Positions 8,362 through 16,629 of a DNA stretch of 64,000 nt are shown here, piece after piece (the stretch's first letter is position 1; every line of letters starts with the position of its first letter). The stretch spans positions 248,001-312,000 of the forward strand of contig NZ_JAPWGM010000003.1 of the NCBI RefSeq assembly GCF_027213715.1. The letters run 5' to 3'. The translations under genes and the position numbers were made by a program. Below the pieces are notes generated by a model that worked only from the letters and a program-made list of their open reading frames with translations, searched no databases and had not been told where the DNA came from. Source of the stretch: Pedobacter punctiformis (GTDB lineage: Bacteria; Bacteroidota; Bacteroidia; Sphingobacteriales; Sphingobacteriaceae).

Positions 8362-9612
8362 CTACTCTACTGCCGCTCTAAACATTAAAGCGCCAACGGT
8401 TAGGTTTGTACGGCTGTCGATCAAAATGGCTGAGCCATTGGTTCGGTTATCGTCATACAAATCAAAGGCCAACGCATCGGCTGTTTTGATAATTACACGA
8501 CCAATATCATTTAATTTAAATTCATCTGCAGTATGTTTCTCTAAAGTATTAATATCCACTTTATGCAAAATTTCATTGACTTTACAGCGTGTCGTTTTGC
8601 TGTTGTGCTGAATAAAATAGGTTAAGGATGTATCCAGTGCACGGGTATCCATCCAGCATAAATCGGCTTCAATGAGTTTGGATTCATTTGGCAATGCAGA
8701 TGCATTTACAATCGTATCGCCCCTGCTAATGTCTACATCGTCTTTTAAATGAATGGTTACCGACTGCCCTGCTAAAGCTTCAGCAGGGCTTTGATCAAAA
8801 AACTCAATTTTTTCAATTGTTGAACTTGCTCCTGAAGGCAGAACCGTTACTTTATCATTCAGTTTAAATGTTCCACTTAAAACCCGGCCTGCATAACCAC
8901 GGTAATCATGTAATTCTTCGGTTTGAGGTCTGATTACCCATTGTACCGGCATACGGGCAAATTGCGATTTATCCTGTGCATCGGTATCTACTTTTTCAAG
9001 GAAATGCAGTAAACTTTCGCCTTCATACCAATCCATATTTCCGGAGGATTGTACAATATTATCACCTTTTAATGCGCTAACCGGAATATAGGTTACATCC
9101 TTTAAATGAAGCTGCTGTGCCAAACCTTTGTATTTTTCTGTAATGGCATTGAAAACAGTTTCGCTGTAATCAACCATATCCATTTTATTAATGCAAACCA
9201 CAATATGTTTAATACCTAAAAGGGAAACCAGGTAAGAGTGGCGAATGGTTTGTTCCACTACTCCATTACGGGCATCAATTAATATAATAGCCAAATTTGC
9301 TGTTGAGGCACCCGTAACCATGTTTCTGGTGTACTGAATGTGTCCCGGAGTATCGGCTATAATGAATTTTCGTTTATCCGTTTGAAAATATTTATAAGCA
9401 ACATCGATCGTAATGCCCTGCTCCCGCTCGGCCCTTAAACCATCTGTTAAAATGGCTAAATCTATTGTTCCATCATCATTTTTTCGGTTAGAACTTTGTA
9501 AGGCTTCCAACTGATCGGCTAAAATAGAATCCGTATCGTATAATAAACGGCCAATGAGGGTACTTTTACCATCATCTACACTACCTGCCGTGAAAAATTT
9601 TAATATGTTCAT
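8362..9612 (-). CDS. cysN: Sulfate adenylyltransferase, GTPase subunit
   Basis: CysN couples GTP hydrolysis to formation of adenosine 5'-phosphosulfate by CysD. The 416-aa protein has the GTPase motifs AGSVDDGKST (G1), DTPGH (G3) and NKMD (G4), then two EF-Tu-like beta-barrel domains. It ends without a CysC (APS kinase) domain, which is fused in many other bacteria. That fits the APS-type reductase encoded upstream, which needs no PAPS. It is the last gene of the operon, 80 bp after cysD; that spacer contains an inverted repeat (CGTATCA at 9633, TGATACG at 9671). Confidence 0.96.
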   Translation of the reverse strand: MNILKFFTAGSVDDGKSTLIGRLLYDTDSILADQLEALQSSNRKNDDGTIDLAILTDGLRAEREQGITIDVAYKYFQTDKRKFIIADTPGHIQYTRNMVTGASTANLAIILIDARNGVVEQTIRHSYLVSLLGIKHIVVCINKMDMVDYSETVFNAITEKYKGLAQQLHLKDVTYIPVSALKGDNIVQSSGNMDWYEGESLLHFLEKVDTDAQDKSQFARMPVQWVIRPQTEELHDYRGYAGRVLSGTFKLNDKVTVLPSGASSTIEKIEFFDQSPAEALAGQSVTIHLKDDVDISRGDTIVNASALPNESKLIEADLCWMDTRALDTSLTYFIQHNSKTTRCKVNEILHKVDINTLEKHTADEFKLNDIGRVIIKTADALAFDLYDDNRTNGSAILIDSRTNLTVGALMFRAAVE

Positions 9613-9692
9613 TGTGTTAGTATTAAGATAAGCGTATCAATTATCAGGATATATTCTAAATCTTGACGCCTGATACGAACTACTTGGAACTT

Positions 9693-10598
9693 TTAAAAGT
9701 ATCCTCCTTTTTTCCTGTCTTCCATCGCTGCTTCTGAAACCTTATCGTCCATACGGGCACCACGTTCCGAAATTTTTGAGGCACTGATTTCTGAAATAAT
9801 ATCATCAATTAACGTGGCTTCAGATTCAACCGCAGCCGTACAAGACATATCACCTACGGTACGGAAACGCACTGTTTTGTTGATCACAATATCTTCATCA
9901 TCCATATTTAGAAACGGCGATGCAGCCATCAATTGTCCATTCCTGGTGATACAATCACGCTCATGCGCAAAGTAAATACTTGGCAAATCAATCTTCTCCC
10001 TGCGAATGTAATTCCAAACATCAAGCTCAGTCCAGTTACTGATTGGGAAAACACGGACATTTTCTCCTTTGTGGATTTTTCCATTGTAAATATTCCAAAG
10101 TTCAGGACGCTGGCGTTTTGGATCCCACTGTCCAAATTCGTCACGTACCGAGAAGATACGTTCTTTTGCACGGGCTTTTTCTTCATCCCGTCTGGCGCCT
10201 CCAATACAGGCGTCAAATTCATATTTAGCAATGGTATCCAAAAGAGTAACGGTTTGCAAGGTATTTCTACTTGCGTTTTTACCCTTTTGCTCTACTACTT
10301 TCCCCTGGTCTATAGATTCCTGAACCGAACCAACGATTAATTTTTCGCCAATCCGTTCAATCATTTTATCGCGGTAAGTAATGGTTTCTTCAAAGTTATG
10401 ACCGGTATCGATGTGTACCAAAGGGAAAGGAAATTTACCCGGACGGAAAGCTTTTTCTGCCAAACGAACCAAAGTAATTGAATCTTTTCCTCCCGAAAAC
10501 AATAATGCCGGTTTTTCAAACTGCCCCGCCACTTCACGTAAAATGTGAATGGCCTCGGCCTCTAATTCATCTAAATAATCAAAATTATATGTGCTCAT
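9693..10598 (-). CDS. cysD: Sulfate adenylyltransferase, catalytic subunit
   Basis: CysD belongs to the PP-loop ATP pyrophosphatase family and adenylates sulfate to APS, together with CysN. The 301-aa sequence contains the PP-loop FSGGKDS near residue 34, then HIDTGHNFEETI, GGARRDEEKARAKERIFS and FPISNWTELDVWNYI, all hallmarks of CysD. The C-terminus GGYF is also typical. It lies 76 bp after the APS reductase gene and 80 bp before cysN in the same direction. Confidence 0.96.
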   Translation of the reverse strand: MSTYNFDYLDELEAEAIHILREVAGQFEKPALLFSGGKDSITLVRLAEKAFRPGKFPFPLVHIDTGHNFEETITYRDKMIERIGEKLIVGSVQESIDQGKVVEQKGKNASRNTLQTVTLLDTIAKYEFDACIGGARRDEEKARAKERIFSVRDEFGQWDPKRQRPELWNIYNGKIHKGENVRVFPISNWTELDVWNYIRREKIDLPSIYFAHERDCITRNGQLMAASPFLNMDDEDIVINKTVRFRTVGDMSCTAAVESEATLIDDIISEISASKISERGARMDDKVSEAAMEDRKKGGYF

Positions 10599-10674
10599 TC
10601 TTTGTTGTTGTCTTTTTAATTTTCATTACAATTGTTCATCGCAATGATGTTTTGTTCGCCCTGCTCCTGTGCCT

Positions 10675-11379
10675 TTAAGACTGTGTTACATGCAGTCCGC
10701 ATTCTTTTTTAGATTGATCTTCCCACCACCATCTTCCAGCTCTAAAATCTTCGCCAGGTTGTACGGCTCTGGTACATGGGGCACAACCAATGCTTGGAAA
10801 ACCTTTATCATGTAAAGTATTGTAAACGATGTTATGTTCTTTAATATAATCCTTTACGTTATCCAGTGTCCAATCGAAAATGGGGTGAAATTTAATTAAC
10901 TGATTGCCTTCATCCCATTCCAGGTCGTGCATATCCTCGCGGTTGGCACTTTGATCTGCCCTGATTCCTGTAACCCATATTTCATTCCCGCTCAGGGCTC
11001 TTTTCAAAGGCTCTATTTTACGAATATAACAGCACTCTTTCCGGTTTTCTACCGATTCATAAAAGCTGTTTGGCCCTTTCGTGTTCACCATATCCTGCAA
11101 CAATTCATTTTTAGGATAATAGGCATGAATTGGTTTATTATAAATTTCTAAGGTACGGTTCCAAACGTAATACGTTTCAGGAAAAAGCCGTCCTGTTTCC
11201 AATGTAAATACTTTAATCGGAATGTTATTTGCAAAAATTAAATGCGTAATTACCTGGTCTTCCCAACCAAAGCTGGTTGAAAATATAATTTTACCGGCAT
11301 ATTGATCTGCCAGCCATTTTAACTTATCAATGGTATTTAAACCTGTTAATTGTTGTTTAATCTCCTCTAAATTCCCCAT
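10675..11379 (-). CDS. cysH: Assimilatory APS reductase (Fe-S type)
   Basis: It reduces adenylyl-sulfate to sulfite and AMP. The 234-aa protein has the PAPS/APS reductase core (STSFGWEDQ, LETGRLFPETY, VTGIRADQSANR). Cysteine pairs C116-C117 (KECCYIRK) and C199-C202 (GCAPCTR) are the [4Fe-4S] ligands that mark the APS-using class, and C227 in ECGLH is the catalytic cysteine. This agrees with the absence of any CysC kinase in the operon. It starts 3 bp after the siroheme synthase-TauE gene stop. Confidence 0.93.
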   Translation of the reverse strand: MGNLEEIKQQLTGLNTIDKLKWLADQYAGKIIFSTSFGWEDQVITHLIFANNIPIKVFTLETGRLFPETYYVWNRTLEIYNKPIHAYYPKNELLQDMVNTKGPNSFYESVENRKECCYIRKIEPLKRALSGNEIWVTGIRADQSANREDMHDLEWDEGNQLIKFHPIFDWTLDNVKDYIKEHNIVYNTLHDKGFPSIGCAPCTRAVQPGEDFRAGRWWWEDQSKKECGLHVTQS

Positions 11380-11382
11380 CGC

Positions 11383-12894
11383 CTAAAATAATTTTAAAAT
11401 AAATAGCACCACACTTCGTAAACTCACCAACATTACAATAATCCCAACAGCCACCATAATCGTTTTTGCTGAAATTTTATTCGAAACCTTCGCTGCAATT
11501 GGTGATGCGATTGCACTTCCAATAATCAGACCAAGGACCGCTTCCCAATGTTTACCACCAAGCATGGTAAAAAAGGTTAATGAACTTAATGTGGCAATAA
11601 AAAAACGACTGATTTTTACTGTCCCAAGCGAAAATAACGGATGCCTGCCCCCAGCAATTAAGCTTGATAATACGATAGAACCCCATCCACCACCAAAAGC
11701 AGCATCGATAAAACCACCTACGAAACCTAAAAGACCGATTTTTTTAATTTTATGCTCTGCTTTTTTTCTTTTAATATTGAAGGCTTTCATTAAGATAACA
11801 CCACCTAAAAACAAAGTATAAACTGCAACAACCGGTTTTACATAAGAACTGTAATGTTCCAGTGAGGATAAAATGTAAGCACCTAACACTGCACCAATAA
11901 TGGCCGGAATAATTAATATTTTAAAGAGTTTCCAGTTTACATTACCCATTTTATAATGCATCCAACCGGCTATACCATTACTCATTACCTCGGAAATGTG
12001 AATGGCCATACTTGCCGATGCAGGTGGTAAACCCATTGCTAAAGAAAATGATGCCGAGGTTACACCATACGACATCCCTATTGCTCCATCAATCAGCGCA
12101 AACACAAAACCTGCACCTAAAAACCAATAAAATAAAGGATCTATGTTGATAAAAAAGGTTTGAAATTCCGGTTCGGTATTCCATAAGGTAATACCTGCGG
12201 TTCCTAACAGTAAAATTGCCGCCAGCCAGATTAACCATTTAATATTAGCTTCAAAAAAATTCTTTCTCGGGTTCACCAAACTTTCGGTAACCTTATTCAA
12301 TTTTTTAACCTTAGCCGTAAAATCACCATTTAAGGTATTTCTTAAGGCGCTCATGTTTTGTAAGGTTGCATCCAGCTCTGCCGGCAAACCTTCATTTAAT
12401 ATCTGTTTTAGTCGCTTGGCTATGGTTGGCGATTTACCATTGGTTGAAATGGCAATCTTTAAATCACCTTTCTGAACAATAGAACCTAAATAAAAATCGC
12501 AAAGTTCAGGTTTATCCGCTACATTGATTAATAAGCCTTTTTCATGCGTTACTGCCCTGATTTCTTCATTTAAAATTTGATTATTTGTTGCTGCAAAAAC
12601 AATATCAATATCGTTTAAGTCGTCAACATCAAAGCTTTTTTGCTTGATTTTAATTTGAGGATAATCTTTAATAAGCTCATAAACCTCAGGCAAAATCATC
12701 TCGGCAACAATTGTAATTTTAGCACGGTTGCTATTGTTTATTATTGCCCTAAGTTTTTCCAGTCCAATATTACCTGCACCAATTAATAATGTATGCAGCT
12801 TGTTCAGTTTTACAAAAACCGGGAACAGCTGATTACCTTTTTCCTCTTCAGAAAAAGTTTGTTCATTATCTTGTTGGTTAGGCGATAGCTGCAT
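11383..12894 (-). CDS. Siroheme synthase (precorrin-2 dehydrogenase type) fused to a TauE/SafE permease
   Basis: From the ATG at 12894 the protein has 503 aa. Residues about 22-215 match the N-terminal half of CysG/Met8: LFPVFVKL, Rossmann loop GAGNIG (39-44), NVADKPELCDFYLGSIVQKGDLKIAISTNGKSP. That part would oxidise precorrin-2 and insert iron to make siroheme. From about 218 on there is a helix, then a TauE/SafE (TSUP) domain with about eight helices and the repeated GxxxGxxGGG-like turns of sulfite/sulfonate exporters. The frame is open to 12945, which would overlap SUMT by 68 nt; the 12894 start overlaps by 17 nt and fits the family N-terminus better. Joining cofactor synthesis to a transporter in a sulfite reduction operon suggests sulfite or sulfate handling at the membrane. 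Confidence 0.88.
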   Translation of the reverse strand: MQLSPNQQDNEQTFSEEEKGNQLFPVFVKLNKLHTLLIGAGNIGLEKLRAIINNSNRAKITIVAEMILPEVYELIKDYPQIKIKQKSFDVDDLNDIDIVFAATNNQILNEEIRAVTHEKGLLINVADKPELCDFYLGSIVQKGDLKIAISTNGKSPTIAKRLKQILNEGLPAELDATLQNMSALRNTLNGDFTAKVKKLNKVTESLVNPRKNFFEANIKWLIWLAAILLLGTAGITLWNTEPEFQTFFINIDPLFYWFLGAGFVFALIDGAIGMSYGVTSASFSLAMGLPPASASMAIHISEVMSNGIAGWMHYKMGNVNWKLFKILIIPAIIGAVLGAYILSSLEHYSSYVKPVVAVYTLFLGGVILMKAFNIKRKKAEHKIKKIGLLGFVGGFIDAAFGGGWGSIVLSSLIAGGRHPLFSLGTVKISRFFIATLSSLTFFTMLGGKHWEAVLGLIIGSAIASPIAAKVSNKISAKTIMVAVGIIVMLVSLRSVVLFILKLF

Positions 12895-13654
12895 ATTGTT
12901 TGACCAGTTTTTTAAATGAAGGATGTAATGAAACAACTTCGCCAAAAATAAGTAAGGCCGGCGCTTTGATGTTTTCCTGCTTAACCAGATCCTCTATATT
13001 TTCTACTCTCCCAATGACCAGTTTCTCATCTTCTGCTGAGCCATTTTGAATAACGGCCGCCGGTAAATGATTTTTACCCGAAGCTTTAAAGATTTCTACA
13101 ATTTGAGGAAGTTTTTTTAAACCCATTAAAATTACCACTGTTGCGTTTGATTCGGCTGCCTGATAAATATCGGCAGATACTGCTCCTGAAGTTGTGGTGC
13201 CGGTAATTACCCAAAAACTTTCGCTTAAACCCCGGTGGGTAACCGGAATTTGCTGTAAACCGGGTACACCAATAGAACTGGAAATACCAGGGATAACACT
13301 TACCGGAATGCTGTAAGAAGCTGCATAGTCAAGCTCTTCATAACCTCTTCCGAAAACAAATGGATCGCCACCTTTTAAGCGTACTACATGACCATAATTA
13401 AGGGCATAATCAATCATTAGTTTGTTAATGGTATCTTGTGGATAAGAATGTTCGCCGGAGCGTTTACCTACGTAAACTTTAATTGCATCTTCAGGAGCAT
13501 GTTCTAACAAAGCCTCATTGGTTAAGGCATCGTATAAAACCACATCTGCTGTTTGCAAAGCTTTAACACCTTTTAAAGTTAATAAATCCGGATCACCCGG
13601 ACCAGCGCCTAAAAGGGTTATTTTGGATTCTTTATTTAATTTTTGCTCAATCAT
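12878..13654 (-). CDS. cobA: Uroporphyrinogen-III C-methyltransferase (SUMT)
   Basis: It methylates uroporphyrinogen III twice to give precorrin-2, the siroheme precursor. At 258 aa it is a single-domain SUMT with all signature blocks: LLGAGPGDPDLLTLKGVKAL, ADVVLYDALTN, VYVGKRSGEHSYPQDTIN, VVRLKGGDPFVFGRGYEE, VIPGISSSIGVPGLQQIPVTHRG and VITGT. It starts 2 bp after the sulfite reductase stop and overlaps the next gene. Together with the fused dehydrogenase/ferrochelatase downstream it supplies siroheme to the reductase in the same operon. Confidence 0.95.
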   Translation of the reverse strand: MIEQKLNKESKITLLGAGPGDPDLLTLKGVKALQTADVVLYDALTNEALLEHAPEDAIKVYVGKRSGEHSYPQDTINKLMIDYALNYGHVVRLKGGDPFVFGRGYEELDYAASYSIPVSVIPGISSSIGVPGLQQIPVTHRGLSESFWVITGTTTSGAVSADIYQAAESNATVVILMGLKKLPQIVEIFKASGKNHLPAAVIQNGSAEDEKLVIGRVENIEDLVKQENIKAPALLIFGEVVSLHPSFKKLVKQYAAIA

Positions 13655-13656
13655 GA

Positions 13657-15747
13657 TTATAATGCTATTACAGCCCTTTTGGCTTTGATCTGGTTTAAAA
13701 ATTGATTTGCATCTTCAAAATATTGCTGTGCAAATTCTGCTGAAGGTTCATTTTTGTTGATTTGTAAAACCAAATCTGAAAAAGAAGTCTTTAAAGAAAA
13801 TTCGCCGCTCTCTACATAATGGTTATCAAATTCGCGGATTACTCCCACTTGTGTGCTGCTGTTTATTCCTTTATCTAAAAGCAGAGATTTTGCTGCGCTT
13901 ACAAAGGTGCTGTAGGTATGATAAATGGCATCTGCATAGGCTTTTTTATCCAAGTTCTGCTTTGCCCAATCAAATTTTTCATCTGCTTCAAGTAATAAAG
14001 TTGCAACTAAATCAATTACTACTCCTGCACATTCGCCTACGCCAATTGCGGTTTCAAATTGTTCTACATGGCCCCAATCCACAAATTCTTCGTTTTGAAG
14101 ATTAGTTAAATCTGCCAGCGGCTTTAAAAGCTGGTAAAAATGATCCTTACCTTTCCTGTCGTAATAGGCATGGAAATTTTCATCTTCCAGGTTATTGGCT
14201 TTAAAATCATTTAAAATATAGTGCAATACACTTGTAGCTCTTTTTGATGGCACTTTAATAACCCTTTCGGCTACCCTTCCAACGCCATTTCCAACGGTTC
14301 CACCACCAAGCATTACCTGTACCGCCGGTACTACTTTACCTGACGCCTTTACCGAGCTGCCATGAAAACCAATTTCGGCCAAACCATGCTGACCGCAGGA
14401 ATTCATACAGCCACTGATTTTAATTTTAATGTTCTTTTCGTAAATAAATTCAGGAAAATCTGTATAAATCACGTCTTCCAAAACCTCTGCTAAAGTCATT
14501 GAGTTGGAGATGCCCAGGTTACAGGTATCTGTTCCGGGACAAGTTGTAATATCAGCCAAACTATCAAAACCGGCCGTTGTGTAGCCAATTTTGTTTAACG
14601 CTACGTATAATGAAGGCAAAGCTTCTTTACTTACGAATTTTAAAAGTAAGCCCTGGTTTTGAGTAATTCTCACTTCATCTGCAACATGGGGTCTGATTGC
14701 CTCCACCAAAGCCCGGGCTTTATCTGTTTTAATATCGCCAACCTGCACTTTAATGTACACCCCATAAAAACCACTTTGCTTTTGTTCTATTACATTTGTA
14801 GCCAGCCAGTGTTTATAGTGTTTTTCGTTTTCTATAGTTACTTCGCCATAGTTTTGCGCTAAAGGCAAAGGAGGTTGAGGAACCGTATTTAAATTAATTT
14901 TAAACGTTTTTACTTTATTGGCAATACGTTCTTCAGCCACCAAACGTAAAACCTCTTCCAAACCTAGTTTCTGAACTAAGTATTTTAAACGGGCCTTATT
15001 CCGGTTGGTCCGCTCACCGTAACGGTCGAAAACCCTTAAAACAGATTCAGTAAAAGGAATTAACTGGTCTTCAGGTAAAAACTCGTGTACGGCATTGGCC
15101 AGAAAAGGCTGGGCGCCCAAACCACCAGCAAACAAAACCTTAAATCCACGTGCTCCTTTTTCGTTTAATTTAGGGATAAAACCTAAATCGTGAATATAAC
15201 TATACGCCGTATCTTTATCACTCGAAGAGAACGAAATCTTAATCTTTCTGCCCATTTCCTGGCAAATCGGGTTTCGTAAAAAGTAAGCAAAAACAGCTTG
15301 TGCATATGGAGAAACATCAAACGGTTCATCCGGATCAATCCCTGCATTGGGTGAAGAAGTTACATTACGAACTGTATTTCCACAGGCTTCGCGAAGTGTA
15401 ATATCATCCTGCTCCAGTTTTGCCCAAAGTTCCGGTGTTCTATCTAAACTCACATAATGAATTTGAATATCCTGGCGGGTAGTTAAATGCAGGTTTCCGC
15501 TTCCATATTCATCGGCAATATCAGCAATACGCAGCAATTGCTTAAAGGTAACTTTACCAAAGGGCAATTTAATACGCACCATTTGTACCCCGGGCTGACG
15601 CTGGCCATATACCCCACGGGCTAAACGTAAACTCCTAAATTTTTCGTCGTGTATGGTTCCGTCCCTAAAAGCCCTGATTTTTTTCTCTAAATCGATAATA
15701 TCCTGCTCAATAACCGGGTTTTCGAGTTCTGTTCTGAAACTTTGCAT
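13657..15747 (-). CDS. Siroheme-dependent sulfite (or nitrite) reductase with helical C-terminal extension
   Basis: This 696-aa protein has the two ferrodoxin-like/siroheme half-repeats of the NirA/CysI family. HLTTRQDIQIH is the first-half signature. Cysteines C403, C409 (TTCPGTDTCNLGIS) and C447, C451 (SGCMNSCGQHG) bind the [4Fe-4S] cluster and siroheme. Its operon partners make sulfite, so sulfite reductase is the likely activity, reducing sulfite to sulfide. Family members usually have 500-600 aa. The extra region (about 570-696) is helical (AYADAIYHTYSTFVSAAKSLLLDKGI) and resembles a HEPN-like bundle. No flavoprotein subunit is encoded here, so a ferredoxin probably donates electrons. 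Confidence 0.9.
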   Translation of the reverse strand: MQSFRTELENPVIEQDIIDLEKKIRAFRDGTIHDEKFRSLRLARGVYGQRQPGVQMVRIKLPFGKVTFKQLLRIADIADEYGSGNLHLTTRQDIQIHYVSLDRTPELWAKLEQDDITLREACGNTVRNVTSSPNAGIDPDEPFDVSPYAQAVFAYFLRNPICQEMGRKIKISFSSSDKDTAYSYIHDLGFIPKLNEKGARGFKVLFAGGLGAQPFLANAVHEFLPEDQLIPFTESVLRVFDRYGERTNRNKARLKYLVQKLGLEEVLRLVAEERIANKVKTFKINLNTVPQPPLPLAQNYGEVTIENEKHYKHWLATNVIEQKQSGFYGVYIKVQVGDIKTDKARALVEAIRPHVADEVRITQNQGLLLKFVSKEALPSLYVALNKIGYTTAGFDSLADITTCPGTDTCNLGISNSMTLAEVLEDVIYTDFPEFIYEKNIKIKISGCMNSCGQHGLAEIGFHGSSVKASGKVVPAVQVMLGGGTVGNGVGRVAERVIKVPSKRATSVLHYILNDFKANNLEDENFHAYYDRKGKDHFYQLLKPLADLTNLQNEEFVDWGHVEQFETAIGVGECAGVVIDLVATLLLEADEKFDWAKQNLDKKAYADAIYHTYSTFVSAAKSLLLDKGINSSTQVGVIREFDNHYVESGEFSLKTSFSDLVLQINKNEPSAEFAQQYFEDANQFLNQIKAKRAVIAL

Positions 15748-15770
15748 GTTTTGTTGTTTTGCTTTTATTC

Positions 15771-15801
15771 AAAAAATGCTTCCTTTTTTACCGGGAAGCA
15801 T
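15771..15801 (-). terminator. Leader terminator (attenuator) upstream of the sulfite reductase operon
   Basis: Read on the minus strand, ATGCTTCC pairs with GGAAGCAT around a 10-nt loop, followed by TTTTTT. It lies between the promoter at 15913-15920 and the sulfite reductase ATG at 15747. As placed it would stop operon transcription unless prevented. A Cys-rich mini-ORF precedes it by 38 nt. Confidence 0.75.
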
Positions 15802-15839
15802 CAAATATTTTTATATAAATTATAATTATAGATCGCCCC

Positions 15840-15908
15840 TTATGCCACTTTACAGTAGCAACACATCAGTTGGTTACGCATATCATTATAATTTGTATTG
15901 AATTTCAT
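15840..15908 (-). CDS. Cysteine-rich leader peptide of the sulfate assimilation operon
   Basis: A 22-codon ORF begins with ATG at 15908 and ends with TAA at 15842-15840. Its tail reads MCCYCKVA, so three Cys codons (TGT, TGC, TGT) fall within four positions near the end. It is followed by a strong terminator hairpin and then the sulfite reductase gene. This is the arrangement of classical amino-acid attenuators, with Cys as the sensed amino acid. The ATG lies only 4 nt after the -7 box, so the ORF would be translated from a leaderless transcript. A second in-frame ATG at 15881 would give a 13-codon peptide with the same tail. Too short for normal gene callers. Confidence 0.6.
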   Translation of the reverse strand: MKFNTNYNDMRNQLMCCYCKVA

Positions 15909-15912
15909 CCGC

Positions 15913-15948
15913 CAAATATATAAAGTATATAGGAATAGTCGTAATTTT
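15913..15948 (-). promoter_or_regulatory. Promoter and putative Rrf2 operator of the sulfite reductase operon
   Basis: The minus strand carries TATATTTG (15920-15913), an exact Bacteroidota -7 box. Upstream of it is a block (ATTCCTATATACTTTA and flanks) that is nearly the same as the block before the SUMT paralogue at 7631-7666. The block fills the spacer where a regulator would touch RNA polymerase. The Rrf2 gene ends 12 bp further upstream. Confidence 0.6.
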
Positions 15949-15960
15949 TTGTAAAAAATT

Positions 15961-16398
15961 TTAAACCAACATTTTCAGCTTGTCTTCACGGGCAATCACA
16001 TCGGCAATACTGGTCTCAGCCAAAACCTTTAAAGTGGCGTCTCTTACATCAATAAAAGCACTTCTAATGCCGCAGGTTACTTCGTCCGTGCACTCATCGC
16101 ATTTGTGATAAAAATTTAAACTTGCACATGGCACCATTGCAATTGGCCCATCGGTAATCCTCATGACTTGTACCAGGAAAATTTCTTCCGGTTTTTTATT
16201 CAGACTATAACCGCCTCCTGCTCCTTTTTTACTGTACAAAAAGCCGGCATTACGTAAATCGAGCAGAATTTGCTCGAGGAATTTTTTAGGAATATGCTCC
16301 TCCTCTGCTATTTTTGAAATTTGCATAGGTGGTTTCTCTACATTTTTGCCAAGTGCGACTAAAGCCTTTATGGCATATTTTGTTTTTTTGGATAGCAT
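15961..16398 (-). CDS. Rrf2-family transcriptional regulator, probable sulfur/cysteine regulator
   Basis: From the ATG at 16398 the protein has 145 aa. An N-terminal winged helix (MLSKKTKYAIKALVALGK, IPKKFLEQILLDLRNAGFLYSKKGAGGGYSL) is typical of Rrf2. Four cysteines, C91, C100, C103 and C109 (C-x8-C-x2-C-x5-C), could bind an Fe-S cluster or metal; the spacing differs from IscR. It lies directly upstream of the cys operon in the same direction, so a CymR-like role in sulfur control is likely. A GTG six bases earlier is in frame, but the -7 box TAGCTTTG (16411-16404) overlaps it. The ATG is therefore preferred, and the mRNA would be leaderless. Confidence 0.88.
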   Translation of the reverse strand: MLSKKTKYAIKALVALGKNVEKPPMQISKIAEEEHIPKKFLEQILLDLRNAGFLYSKKGAGGGYSLNKKPEEIFLVQVMRITDGPIAMVPCASLNFYHKCDECTDEVTCGIRSAFIDVRDATLKVLAETSIADVIAREDKLKMLV

Positions 16399-16403
16399 AT
16401 GCA

Positions 16404-16411
16404 CAAAGCTA
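16404..16411 (-). promoter_or_regulatory. -7 promoter box of the Rrf2 gene, implying a leaderless mRNA
   Basis: TAGCTTTG on the minus strand matches TAnnTTTG exactly and ends 5 nt before the ATG at 16398. The transcript would begin at or next to the start codon. Confidence 0.45.
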
Positions 16412-16629
16412 ATAAAAGAATGTAAAATTTAAAACCTGTGTGCTTTTAAATTGACGTTTAAATGTACACATTTCAAATTTCAGGCTTTGCAAACAAATCT
16501 TTTACAATAGCGGCCACTATTTGGGTGCTTTAATCAAACAATCGTAAAAATATCAGTCACACAAAACTTCCAGGTATTTATCTGCGTTTAAAAGCTACTT
16601 TTATCAAAATTTACATTTTAACTCTATAA

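Noticed and set aside
9633..9677. Inverted repeat in the cysD-cysN spacer as terminator or operator
   Set aside because: The 7-bp arms (CGTATCA/TGATACG) are 31 nt apart with no T-run; the genes are surely cotranscribed, so it is noted only under cysN.
9929..10340. Open frames overlapping cysD on both strands (100, 135 and 61 codons)
   Set aside because: They are shadow frames of cysD; the true frame has full family motifs.
12895..12945. Longer start of the siroheme synthase-TauE fusion
   Set aside because: The 17 extra residues overlap SUMT by 68 nt and are not part of the CysG-type N-terminus.
15771..15900. SAM or other known riboswitch in the sulfite reductase leader
   Set aside because: No conserved core of a known class is visible; the Cys-rich ORF plus terminator explains the leader better.
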